Below, piece by piece: positions 7,804-15,228 of a stretch of DNA of 16,334 bases (the first letter of the stretch is position 1; each line of letters begins with the position of its first letter). Source of the DNA: Planctomycetota bacterium. GTDB taxonomy: Bacteria; Planctomycetota; Phycisphaerae; WQYP01. Position numbers and translations under genes: made by a program. The notes below the pieces were generated by a model, which worked only from the letters and a program-made list of their open reading frames with translations, was not told where the DNA came from and ran no database searches. The stretch is from the NCBI GenBank assembly GCA_021780285.1, contig JAJXZA010000107.1:1-16334 (forward strand). The letters run 5' to 3'.

Positions 7804-9825
7804 TCACGGAGCTAGCATGTGGCGCACAATCGTCCACACCGGCACCAGCGTCAGCAGCAGCACAAACAGCACCAGCAGTATGTACAGCAGATACCTTTGA
7901 ATACTCCCCTGATGCACGCGCCGCATCGGGCGCAAACGCAACTGCAGCCACCGCCAAAACCTAAACAACAGCCGGTCGGTAACCAGGTCCGGCACGTCAG
8001 AATGAAAACTTGCTCGGCCGGCAAAAATGCCCGCCGGCGCACCACCCTGCTGCACCGGCAGCAGCACCCAGCGCAGCATTGCCACCAACATTTGCGCTAA
8101 CGACGACGCCGTATATTGCATGCGAGCGGTCCCCTGTACGTAACCGCATCCCCAGGTAGGCTCCGCTCGTCGCAATCGCAAAGAGCTGCTTCGCCGCATC
8201 AGCAGCCAAATCAACCCCGCCCCAGTCACCAATGCCAATCCAGCAATGCTTAGCTCGCGCCACGGAACCGCTGTGGCCAGCCGCTTGCTGCCGCCCATTG
8301 GCCACGCCCATACACCCACCGCATGCTCCAGCGGCGTCAGCACGACCATCGGAAACAATCCAATGACAAGACACATCACCGCCAACACAACCATCGGCAC
8401 ACGCATCGCGAGGCTAACCTCACGCGTCCGCAATGCCTGTTTACTGCGCGGCATTCCTAAAAACACAGCCCCGTATACTTTTACAAAACAAGCCAACGCC
8501 AGCGCGCCGGCCACCGCCAACGCCACCGCCGCCAGGCTTACAGCCGCCCAGCCTCCGGCCCCCGCATGCGTCGCTGGCACCAATGCCCCTATATACACCA
8601 GCAATTCACTTATGAACCCATTAAGCGGCGGCAGGCCGCAAATGGCCCAAGCGCCAAGCAGAAACAGCGCTGCCGTCCATGGCATCAGCCGTGCCAATCC
8701 GCCCAGCGCATCAATCTTGCGACTGCCGGTCGCCGATATCACGCTCCCAGCGCCCAAAAACAACAGCGACTTAAATAACCCGTGATTCCAAACATGCAGC
8801 AGACAGCCCGCCATGCCGAAGAGCACCCACATCGGATGCCCCTCGGCCACGCCGATCAGCGCCACCCCCAGCCCCATAAGAATAATCCCGATGTTCTCAA
8901 TACTGTGATACGCCAGCAGCCGCTTAAGATCATGCTGCCCCAGCGCAAAGGCAACGCCAAAAACAGCGCTCATCGCCCCCAACGACAACACAACAACACC
9001 CCACGCCGCCGGCGGTTGCGGCAGGCACATCAAAATACGCAGCAACCCATAAATACCCATTTTCAACAGCACGCCCGACAGCGTCGCCGATACATGGCTT
9101 GGTGCATTCCCGTGGGCGCCGGGCAGCCAAAAATGCAGCGGCATCAGGCCCGCCTTTATCCCAAAACCAAGCAGCGCCAACAAAAAAATGCACAGCCGCA
9201 CCACCGCCCCATCGGCCGGTGGTATGGCCGCCAACATATACGAATGCGTAGCCGCGTGCATCAGGGCAAAGACCCCAAACAGCGACAGCGTCCCCACATG
9301 CGTCGCCACCAGATACACCCAGCCTGCCTGCCGTGTGTCGGCCCGTTCATCTTCCGTGCTTATCAAAAAGAAGCCCGCAACCACCATCACTTCCCACGCC
9401 GTTAAAAACACCACCGCATCGGCTGCAAGCGTCACCATCGCCATCGCAGCAATCATGAGGCCGTACACAAACTGCAATTTCTGAGCCGTGCGCCTGCGAC
9501 GCGCCTGTGGCCAATATCCCAACCCGTAAATGGATGCTGCCGCTCCCACAACAAAAATAAGCACCAAAAAAAATGCCGCCAGCGCGTCCAGTTTCAAGTG
9601 CATCGCAATACCCGGCAACACGCCCGGGTACTGTATCACCAAGGTTTTATTGCCAGCCAAGGCCGCCAAACCGGCCCCAACACCCAGAACTCCCGCCAAC
9701 GCCATACATGCACTGGCCACCCATTGCCCCCAAGCGTGCCTGCCTGTGGATAGCAGCCCCCATGCGCCGCTTAGCCCAGAGAGCACCACTGCCAGCAAAA
9801 TCAAATTCATCCACACACGAATCAT
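7804..9825 (-). CDS. HyfB/NuoL-type proton-conducting membrane subunit, first tandem copy
   Basis: A protein of about 673 residues of the NuoL/HyfB antiporter-like family and the first membrane subunit of the operon. Using ATG 9825 as residue 1, Glu145 (TAWEVMV) and Lys224 (GFGIKAGLMPLHFWLPGAHG) are conserved, as is the NHGLFKSLLF lysine. It is paralogous to the next gene. A frame extending to 9903 exists, but its extra N-terminus is just an out-of-frame reading of the regulator's 3' end. ATG 9825 aligns with the paralogue's hydrophobic start, has GAGG just upstream (close spacing), and lies 28 bases after the regulator's stop. ATG 9810 is the alternative. It contains a C-terminal soluble stretch (WGCGYVQGTARMQYTASS) also seen in the paralogue, followed by one last helix that may act as the lateral tail typical of NuoL/HyfB. 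Confidence 0.92.
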   Translation of the reverse strand: MIRVWMNLILLAVVLSGLSGAWGLLSTGRHAWGQWVASACMALAGVLGVGAGLAALAGNKTLVIQYPGVLPGIAMHLKLDALAAFFLVLIFVVGAAASIYGLGYWPQARRRRTAQKLQFVYGLMIAAMAMVTLAADAVVFLTAWEVMVVAGFFLISTEDERADTRQAGWVYLVATHVGTLSLFGVFALMHAATHSYMLAAIPPADGAVVRLCIFLLALLGFGIKAGLMPLHFWLPGAHGNAPSHVSATLSGVLLKMGIYGLLRILMCLPQPPAAWGVVVLSLGAMSAVFGVAFALGQHDLKRLLAYHSIENIGIILMGLGVALIGVAEGHPMWVLFGMAGCLLHVWNHGLFKSLLFLGAGSVISATGSRKIDALGGLARLMPWTAALFLLGAWAICGLPPLNGFISELLVYIGALVPATHAGAGGWAAVSLAAVALAVAGALALACFVKVYGAVFLGMPRSKQALRTREVSLAMRVPMVVLAVMCLVIGLFPMVVLTPLEHAVGVWAWPMGGSKRLATAVPWRELSIAGLALVTGAGLIWLLMRRSSSLRLRRAEPTWGCGYVQGTARMQYTASSLAQMLVAMLRWVLLPVQQGGAPAGIFAGRASFHSDVPDLVTDRLLFRFWRWLQLRLRPMRRVHQGSIQRYLLYILLVLFVLLLTLVPVWTIVRHMLAP

Positions 9826-9853
9826 GGCCTCATCATGCACGCGGATACATCCA

Positions 9854-10597
9854 TCACATTGAGCCACCCAGCGCTGCACCGGCTGCCGCTGCAGCGCCTC
9901 CACTGCTCAAAACCTCGCCGCCGGCAACAACGCCAGCCTCGGCCCGCTCGAGTGTGGCAAGAATTTCATCTCGCGACGCCTGCCGGCGCACCGCATCCTT
10001 AAAGGCCGCGTTGCGCAACGCAAACCCCAACCGCGAGAGTAACTGCAAATGCGCACGAACCGTCGGGCTTATCAGGGTAAAAAGCACGTTCACCGGCTGC
10101 TGGTCCAACGATCCGAAATCAACCGCATTTTCTAAAAAACAAAGCGTAATCATGGGGCGATCAAGGTGCAGCACAATAGGATTGCGCACATGCGGAATAG
10201 CAATGCCATCGCCAATCCCCGTCGAGCCAAGCGCTTCTCGGGCAAGCAATACCTGATACAAGAATGCTCGATCAACCTCATCAGGCAGGCGCATAATCTC
10301 CACCACCGATCGCAGCACCGCCTCTTTATTTGTGCCGCTGATGCGGTAATACACACCCCCGTCGCGCAATGCTTCGCTCAGCGGCGGTATGGGCGATTCC
10401 AACCCCTCGGTTTCGCGAAATATTTCAGGCGATACCTGAATCTTGCGCGAAGTTGCCCACTCCAGCAGTTCGGCTCGATTAAACCGGTATTGCTCATTAA
10501 TTTGATACGCCGGTATAACCCCCAGCTTAATCCACCGGTAAATGCTCTTTTCTGAAACATTTAGCAGATGAGCCGCATCTTTTACTGTTAATTTCAC
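9854..10597 (-). CDS. HTH (MerR/excisionase-type) + PTS EIIA (fructose/PtsN-type) fusion regulator
   Basis: A 247-residue protein and the first gene of the Ehr-like operon. Residues 1-50 are an excisionase/MerR-type helix-turn-helix (LTVKDAAHLLNVSEKSIYRW, then YRFNRAELLEW) that should bind DNA. Residues about 75-220 are a type-2 PTS EIIA domain. The phosphorylatable histidine, H136 in GIGDGIAIPHVRNP, is retained, and the RAHLQLLSRL segment is also typical. Residues 223-247 form an Ala/Gly/Ser-rich tail. No sugar permease genes are nearby, so a regulatory PtsN-like role is more likely than sugar import. The start is GTG at 10595-10597, with AGGA 7 bases upstream and a near-consensus promoter before it. 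The protein may sense phosphorylation state and control its own operon. That is inference from position. Confidence 0.88.
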   Translation of the reverse strand: MKLTVKDAAHLLNVSEKSIYRWIKLGVIPAYQINEQYRFNRAELLEWATSRKIQVSPEIFRETEGLESPIPPLSEALRDGGVYYRISGTNKEAVLRSVVEIMRLPDEVDRAFLYQVLLAREALGSTGIGDGIAIPHVRNPIVLHLDRPMITLCFLENAVDFGSLDQQPVNVLFTLISPTVRAHLQLLSRLGFALRNAAFKDAVRRQASRDEILATLERAEAGVVAGGEVLSSGGAAAAAGAALGGSM

Positions 10598-10619
10598 GTG
10601 CCAATCCTACCCTTTAAAT

Positions 10620-10673
10620 GTACAACACAAGTCATTATATATCTGATGTCCATAAATGTCCACTTAGTACAAC
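10620..10673. repeat. Two direct copies of GTACAAC flanking the operon promoter
   Basis: GTACAAC occurs at 10620-10626, around the predicted transcription start of the minus-strand operon, and again at 10667-10673, just upstream of its -35 box. The copies are 47 bases apart. The surroundings are also alike (ACAAGTCAT versus TAATGTC follow the copies). The arrangement suits a pair of operator half-sites, possibly for the HTH-EIIA protein, but this is inferred from placement alone. Confidence 0.35.
10634..10662 (-). promoter_or_regulatory. Sigma70-type promoter of the Ehr-like operon
   Basis: On the minus strand TGGACA (plus-strand TGTCCA at 10657-10662) lies 17 bases before TATAAT (plus-strand ATTATA at 10634-10639). 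That is 5/6 and 6/6 to consensus with ideal spacing. Transcription would begin near 10627, leaving about 30 untranslated bases before the GTG start of the regulator. No other strong promoter was seen in the operon, so this likely drives all eight genes. Confidence 0.7.
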
Positions 10674-10676
10674 TAA
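10664..10676. promoter_or_regulatory. Palindrome TTAGT-ACA-ACTAA upstream of the operon -35 box
   Basis: A perfect 5-bp inverted repeat with a 3-base centre abuts the -35 hexamer of the minus-strand promoter. It contains the second GTACAAC copy. Dyads in this position often bind regulators. Which protein binds here is unknown, and the HTH-EIIA protein is an obvious candidate. Confidence 0.35.
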
Positions 10677-10849
10677 TGTCTAAACAAGACTAAACCCACG
10701 ACAACCCAAGGACAATATTCCTTGCCAGTCCCCACTTACTCGCTGGCTTGTCGCTGGCTTAATGGGGAGCCTCCCTCTTGTGTGCGGGCCGCAACAACTG
10801 AACTCCGAACGCCGCCCGGAAAATCGGCCGCGCTGCACTCGAGCACTGG

Positions 10850-10879
10850 TTGAACCTCCACAACCAGCCACGCTACAAT
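10850..10879 (+). promoter_or_regulatory. uvrA: Sigma70-type promoter of uvrA
   Basis: TTGAAC at 10850-10855 and TACAAT at 10874-10879 are separated by 18 bases, 5/6 matches each to the consensus boxes. Transcription would begin near 10886, leaving a leader of about 65 bases before the preferred ATG at 10953. The -35 box overlaps a short palindrome, GGTTGAACC. Confidence 0.6.
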
Positions 10880-10952
10880 TCAGGGTTCGTTTCCACGCAG
10901 GATGTCGCCTTGGCACAAGCGCATCTGTGTGGATCGAGTTTCGGAGAACCCG

Positions 10953-13805
10953 ATGGCCTTAAAATGTATTCGCATAGTCGGGGCGAGGGAGCATAACCTT
11001 AAAAATGTTTCGCTCGAAATACCACGCGATAAACTCGTCGTCATCACCGGGCTTTCAGGGTCCGGAAAAAGCTCGCTCGCTTTTGACACCATCTATGCCG
11101 AGGGACAGCGTAAATATGTCGAATCGCTCTCGGCCTATGCCCGGCAGTTTTTGGAACAGATGCAAAAGCCCGACTGCGAAGAAATTGAAGGCCTGCCTCC
11201 CACCATCGCCATTGAGCAACGCAGCGGCTCAAGCAACCCACGCTCTACCGTGGCCACCACCACCGAAATTTACGATTACCTGCGCGTGCTCTACGCCCGT
11301 ACCGGCGTGCCGCACTGCTGGACCTGCGGCAAGCCCATTGCTTCGCAAACTTCCACGCAAATTGTTGACAACATCATGGCCAGGCCCGAGGGCACGCGCA
11401 TCATGCTTATGTCGCCGCTCGTGCGCGGCCAAAAGGGCGCTCACCGCGAAGTTCTCGATGCCATGACCCGCCAGGGTTTTATCCGCTGTCGAATTGATGG
11501 CGCCGTCCACGAAATCAAGGCCGCACCAACGCTTGATAAAAACACTAAACACACGCTTGAAGCCGTCGTAGACCGCCTCGTCATAAAACCCGATGTGCGC
11601 AGCCGCCTCGCCGATTCCGTCGAGCTGTCGCTTAAACTTTCGGACGGTCTGGTCATCATATCGGCGGAAGTCGCCGGCAAATGGCAGGATACCAGCTACT
11701 CCAGCCGCTACGCCTGCCCCGATCATCCCGAAAGTTCACTGGAAGAGCTTTCGCCGCGACTCTTCTCGTTTAACAGCCCCTACGGAGCCTGCGAAGCCTG
11801 CGACGGCCTCGGCAACATACTCGAATTTGATGCAGACCTTATTGTGCCCGACAAAACTCTCTCGCTTGCCGATGGCGCCATACAGCCATTTCGGCGCAAT
11901 GGCCGCCGTATGAACATTTACTACAACCGCCTCATGCGCAACTTCTGCAGCGAATTTAACGTACCCGACGATGTGCCCTTTAAGGATCTGCCCGCCAAAA
12001 CACGCGACATCATCCTCTATGGCTCCGATGGAAAAAGGAAAGCTGCGGCCGCAGCCCGTAAAACAAAACGCGCAACCCCTTACTTCGAAGGCGCCATTCC
12101 CAACCTGCAAAGGCGATGGGAAAACACCGACAGCGAGTTTGTTAAATCGCGGCTGCACCAATACCTTAGCGAGCAGCCCTGCGAAAGCTGCCATGGCGAC
12201 CGGCTCAGGCCGCAGGCTCTGGGTGTAAAAGTCGGTGGCAAAAATATCCGCGAAGTCACAGCCTTTACCATCGCCCAAGCTATTGATTTTTTCGCCGGTC
12301 TCACGCTCGGCAGCGAGCAGCAACTCATCGCGGCGCCCGTTCTGAAAGAAATTCGCAATCGCCTCGGCTTTATGAATGATGTCGGCCTCGGCTACCTTAC
12401 CCTCGACCGGCAAACCGGTACGCTTTCGGGTGGCGAGGCCCAGCGAATTCGCCTGGCCACCCAGGTCGGTTCAGGACTTGTCGGCGTTTGCTACGTTCTT
12501 GATGAGCCAACCATCGGCCTGCATCAACGCGACAATGATCGCCTCATCCGCACCCTCCGCCATCTTACCGACATCGGCAATACCACCATTGTCGTTGAAC
12601 ACGATGAAGATACCATTCGCGCTGCCGATTGGCTTATTGATGTCGGCCCCGCCGCCGGTTCGCATGGCGGCCGCATCATCGCCGAAGGCACCGTCGCCCA
12701 GGTGCTTGCCAACCCCGACAGTATCACCGCCAAATACCTCAGCGGCGAATACCAGATACCGCTGCCCTCCGAACGCAGATCCATTAAAAAAGACGCCGTG
12801 CTGGAAGTCGTCGGCGCCCGCGAAAATAACCTCCGCAATGTCAGCGTCAACTTTCCACTCGGGGTTATGACCTGCGTCACCGGCGTTTCTGGTTCGGGCA
12901 AGTCTTCACTCGTAAACCACATTCTGCTCAAGGCGCTTAAGCGCGAACTCTACAGCTCGAAAGAGCGTCCCGGCGAACACAAACGCATCAATGGCATTGC
13001 CCAAATTGACAAAGTCATCGAGATTGACCAGTCCCCCATCGGTCGCACGCCCCGCAGCAACCCGGCCACCTACACGGGCGTATTCGACCTTATCCGACAA
13101 CTCTACGCACGTACACGCGAGGCACGCATGCGCGGCTACCAGCTTGGCCGCTTCAGCTTTAACGTCAAAGGCGGACGCTGCGAGGCCTGCCAGGGCCAGG
13201 GCACCAAGCGCATCGAAATGCACTTTCTTCCCGATGTGTTCGTCACGTGCGAAGAATGCAAAGGAACCCGCTACAACCGCGAAACTCTTGAAATAAAGTA
13301 CCGAGGCAAGTCTATCGCCGATGTGCTCGCCATGCGCATTGAAGAAGCCCTGCAATTTTTCGACAGCTTTTCAGCCATTAAAACGCTGCTCCAAGCCCTC
13401 AACGACGTGGGGCTTTCTTATGTGCAGCTTGGGCAATCGAGTACCACGCTATCCGGCGGAGAGGCCCAGCGCGTGAAGCTCGCCTCCGAACTCGGCAAGC
13501 CCGGTACGGGCCACACGCTCTATGTGCTCGACGAACCCACCACCGGCCTCCACTTTGCAGATATTCACAACCTGCTTAATGTGCTCAACCGCTTGACCGA
13601 TCATGGCAACACCGTGGTTGTCATTGAGCACAATCTCGATGTCATCAAATGTGCCGATTGGATAATTGACCTCGGCCCCGAGGGCGGCGCCGGCGGAGGC
13701 TCCATTGTCGCAACCGGAACACCGGAAGATATCGCCACGCACCCGACCAGTCACACGGGCCGGTATCTTAAAACCAAACTTGAAACGCCTTGCCCCGTTC
13801 AGTAG
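10953..13805 (+). CDS. uvrA: UvrABC nucleotide excision repair ATPase subunit A
   Basis: A 950-residue UvrA, the DNA damage-recognition ATPase that loads UvrB onto lesions in nucleotide excision repair. The length is close to the usual 940. It has two ABC ATPase modules: Walker A GLSGSGKSS at residues 33-41 and GVSGSGKSS at 644-652, each with its LSGGEAQR signature and a following LDEPT Walker B. The first zinc site is C255-x2-H258 with C280-x2-C283, so a His replaces one Cys. The C-terminal zinc finger C743/C746 and C766/C769 is canonical. The frame is open to an ATG at 10902. ATG 10953 is preferred because GGAG lies 7 bases before it at 10943-10946, and because the protein then starts like other UvrA proteins (IRIVGAREHNLKN). 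It is divergent from the Ehr-like operon and followed by a GTPase gene. Confidence 0.97.
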   Translation: MALKCIRIVGAREHNLKNVSLEIPRDKLVVITGLSGSGKSSLAFDTIYAEGQRKYVESLSAYARQFLEQMQKPDCEEIEGLPPTIAIEQRSGSSNPRSTVATTTEIYDYLRVLYARTGVPHCWTCGKPIASQTSTQIVDNIMARPEGTRIMLMSPLVRGQKGAHREVLDAMTRQGFIRCRIDGAVHEIKAAPTLDKNTKHTLEAVVDRLVIKPDVRSRLADSVELSLKLSDGLVIISAEVAGKWQDTSYSSRYACPDHPESSLEELSPRLFSFNSPYGACEACDGLGNILEFDADLIVPDKTLSLADGAIQPFRRNGRRMNIYYNRLMRNFCSEFNVPDDVPFKDLPAKTRDIILYGSDGKRKAAAAARKTKRATPYFEGAIPNLQRRWENTDSEFVKSRLHQYLSEQPCESCHGDRLRPQALGVKVGGKNIREVTAFTIAQAIDFFAGLTLGSEQQLIAAPVLKEIRNRLGFMNDVGLGYLTLDRQTGTLSGGEAQRIRLATQVGSGLVGVCYVLDEPTIGLHQRDNDRLIRTLRHLTDIGNTTIVVEHDEDTIRAADWLIDVGPAAGSHGGRIIAEGTVAQVLANPDSITAKYLSGEYQIPLPSERRSIKKDAVLEVVGARENNLRNVSVNFPLGVMTCVTGVSGSGKSSLVNHILLKALKRELYSSKERPGEHKRINGIAQIDKVIEIDQSPIGRTPRSNPATYTGVFDLIRQLYARTREARMRGYQLGRFSFNVKGGRCEACQGQGTKRIEMHFLPDVFVTCEECKGTRYNRETLEIKYRGKSIADVLAMRIEEALQFFDSFSAIKTLLQALNDVGLSYVQLGQSSTTLSGGEAQRVKLASELGKPGTGHTLYVLDEPTTGLHFADIHNLLNVLNRLTDHGNTVVVIEHNLDVIKCADWIIDLGPEGGAGGGSIVATGTPEDIATHPTSHTGRYLKTKLETPCPVQ

Positions 13806-13812
13806 CGACTGC

Positions 13813-13837
13813 GGCCGCCGCACAACCAAAGGCGGCC
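13813..13837. repeat. GC-rich hairpin just after the uvrA stop
   Basis: GGCCGCC at 13813-13819 and GGCGGCC at 13831-13837 are perfect inverted 7-mers around an 11-base loop, 7 bases after the uvrA stop codon. No T-run follows on either strand, so it is not a standard intrinsic terminator. It may stabilise the uvrA mRNA end or attenuate readthrough into the GTPase gene. Confidence 0.5.
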
Positions 13838-13883
13838 AAAGCCATTGCAGCCTACCGAACTCGGCACGCTTAGGATAATAAAT

Positions 13884-15137
13884 ATGACCGCGGCATCATC
13901 CAACACTTTTCCGCCGACCCAACCGCCCGCCGTACTCGCGGTACACCGGCTTACCGCCGATGCGCCGGGCGCCATCGCGGTTATTCAAGTAAGCGGCCCT
14001 GCCGCAGCTGCCCAAATTAATGCCATTGTGCCCGGGCACAATGCTTTGGCTCTGCAGCCCGGCATGCTGCACCTTGTACATTTAACGCTCGACGGCGCTG
14101 CGGTAGATCACTGCCTGCTTATTTGCCATGCACCCAATCTGTTTGAACTGCATCTTCACGGCGGGCCGGCCGTGGTACGCGCTGTAACCCGCGCACTCGT
14201 TGGGCATTCTGACTCTGCCCCACTCCCAACCAATGCCCCACAGCCCACATCCCCAGCCGCCATGCTCTCCTCACCGGTCGCCCCTTCAACAATCGAAGCC
14301 GAAGTCTACGATCTCCTCGCCGTAGCCACCTCTCGCACCGCGGTGCGAATGCTCGCCAACCAACTGACCAGCGGCCTTACCCAATGGTGCAACCACTGGC
14401 TCCAGCGGCTTAGCAGCAACGCTGCCGCTCAAGATGAGGCGGCTCTGCTGCACCAATTTACACTTGCCACACAATCGCTGCTTCACAACTGGCGCTGGCA
14501 AAGCTATTTCTTTACACCCCCTAAAATCGTGTTTTTTGGGCTGCCCAATGCCGGAAAATCTACCCTCATGAACGCCATGCTTGGACGCTCCGCCAGCATC
14601 GTGAGCGATCTTGCCGGCACCACCCGCGATTATGTGGATGCCATCGGCCGCCTCGTCCGTGGCTCTCTTGATATGCCCGTCATTTTGATAGACACCGCCG
14701 GCGACCGACCCACCACCGATGCCATCGAGCAAGTCTCTATTGATCGCACCCGCCAACAGGCCGCAAGCGCCGAGGTCATCCTGCTTGTGGTGGACGCTTC
14801 CACCCAGAACTGTGCAGCTACGCTGGCAGACTTAGCCGACACGGCGCAGCGCAATTTTTCGCAAGCCGTGCTCATCCCCGTTTTCAACAAGGCCGACCTC
14901 CTGCCGCATCCACCCATGACCGCCGCCAACGCCATTGCTGTAAGCGCCAAGCAGGAAAGCAACATCAGCGAACTTACAGCCGCCATCTTTGCGGCAACTG
15001 GTGCCGACCAACTTGATGAAGCCGGTCCCACCGCCTTCACCCAGCGGCAGCGGCGTCTCCTACACCAAGCCGCAAGCCATACCAGCCTCAAAGACGCCAT
15101 CATCATTCTGAAGCAACTAACAGGTGCGGCCCCTTAA
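13884..15137 (+). CDS. MnmE/TrmE-like GTPase lacking the C-terminal catalytic motif
   Basis: A 417-residue protein with the MnmE domain order, shortened and divergent. Residues about 18-105 match the N-terminal TrmE domain (GAIAVIQVSGPA; ELHLHGGPAVVRA). The usual PGEF(S/T)xRAFLNGK segment is missing, replaced by a Pro/Ala/Ser-rich linker at 108-134. The inserted G domain is complete: G1 GLPNAGKS (219-226), TTRD (246-249), DTAG (270-273), NKAD (335-338) and SAK (354-356). MnmE proteins normally end in FC(I/V)GK, whose Cys is needed for tRNA wobble-uridine modification with MnmG. This one stops at QLTGAAP without it, and no such motif is found in other frames downstream. ATG 13884 has AGGA 8 bases upstream; a TTG at 13845 would extend it by 13 residues. 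It lies 78 bases after uvrA. It may be a degenerate MnmE or a GTPase with another role. Confidence 0.82.
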   Translation: MTAASSNTFPPTQPPAVLAVHRLTADAPGAIAVIQVSGPAAAAQINAIVPGHNALALQPGMLHLVHLTLDGAAVDHCLLICHAPNLFELHLHGGPAVVRAVTRALVGHSDSAPLPTNAPQPTSPAAMLSSPVAPSTIEAEVYDLLAVATSRTAVRMLANQLTSGLTQWCNHWLQRLSSNAAAQDEAALLHQFTLATQSLLHNWRWQSYFFTPPKIVFFGLPNAGKSTLMNAMLGRSASIVSDLAGTTRDYVDAIGRLVRGSLDMPVILIDTAGDRPTTDAIEQVSIDRTRQQAASAEVILLVVDASTQNCAATLADLADTAQRNFSQAVLIPVFNKADLLPHPPMTAANAIAVSAKQESNISELTAAIFAATGADQLDEAGPTAFTQRQRRLLHQAASHTSLKDAIIILKQLTGAAP

Positions 15138-15228
15138 CAGGCCACGCCTCCTGAAAGTGCGTACCTGGGAATCTGCCCCGACATCCTTATCTTGCCAGTC
15201 GTGTTCGAGATTGTGGTTAATTCCCGCC

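Larger units (their letters stand above)
10598..10952. other. Divergent intergenic region between the Ehr-like operon and uvrA
   Basis: No convincing gene lies here. The left third is AT-rich and holds the operon promoter and its repeats. Further right are an inverted repeat CAAGGA-CAATAT-TCCTTG (10707-10724), a smaller one GTCT-AAACA-AGAC (10678-10690), and a tandem 11-base repeat (10740-10750 and 10751-10761, differing only in the last base). The uvrA promoter is at 10850-10879. No LexA-type box (CTGT-N8-ACAG or GAAC-N4-GTTC) was found for uvrA. Confidence 0.6.

Noticed and set aside
8782..9405. 207-codon plus-strand open frame
   Set aside because: Antisense to the first HyfB-like gene, with the same Gln/His/Arg-rich shadow composition.
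9826..9903. 26-residue N-terminal extension of the first HyfB-like protein
   Set aside because: It overlaps the 3' end of the regulator gene out of frame and adds Gln/Arg-rich residues absent from its paralogue.
11736..12413. 225-codon minus-strand open frame
   Set aside because: Antisense inside uvrA, which is fully conserved on the other strand.
13806..13883. Intrinsic terminator after uvrA
   Set aside because: The hairpin at 13813-13837 has no following T-run, so it is recorded only as an inverted repeat.
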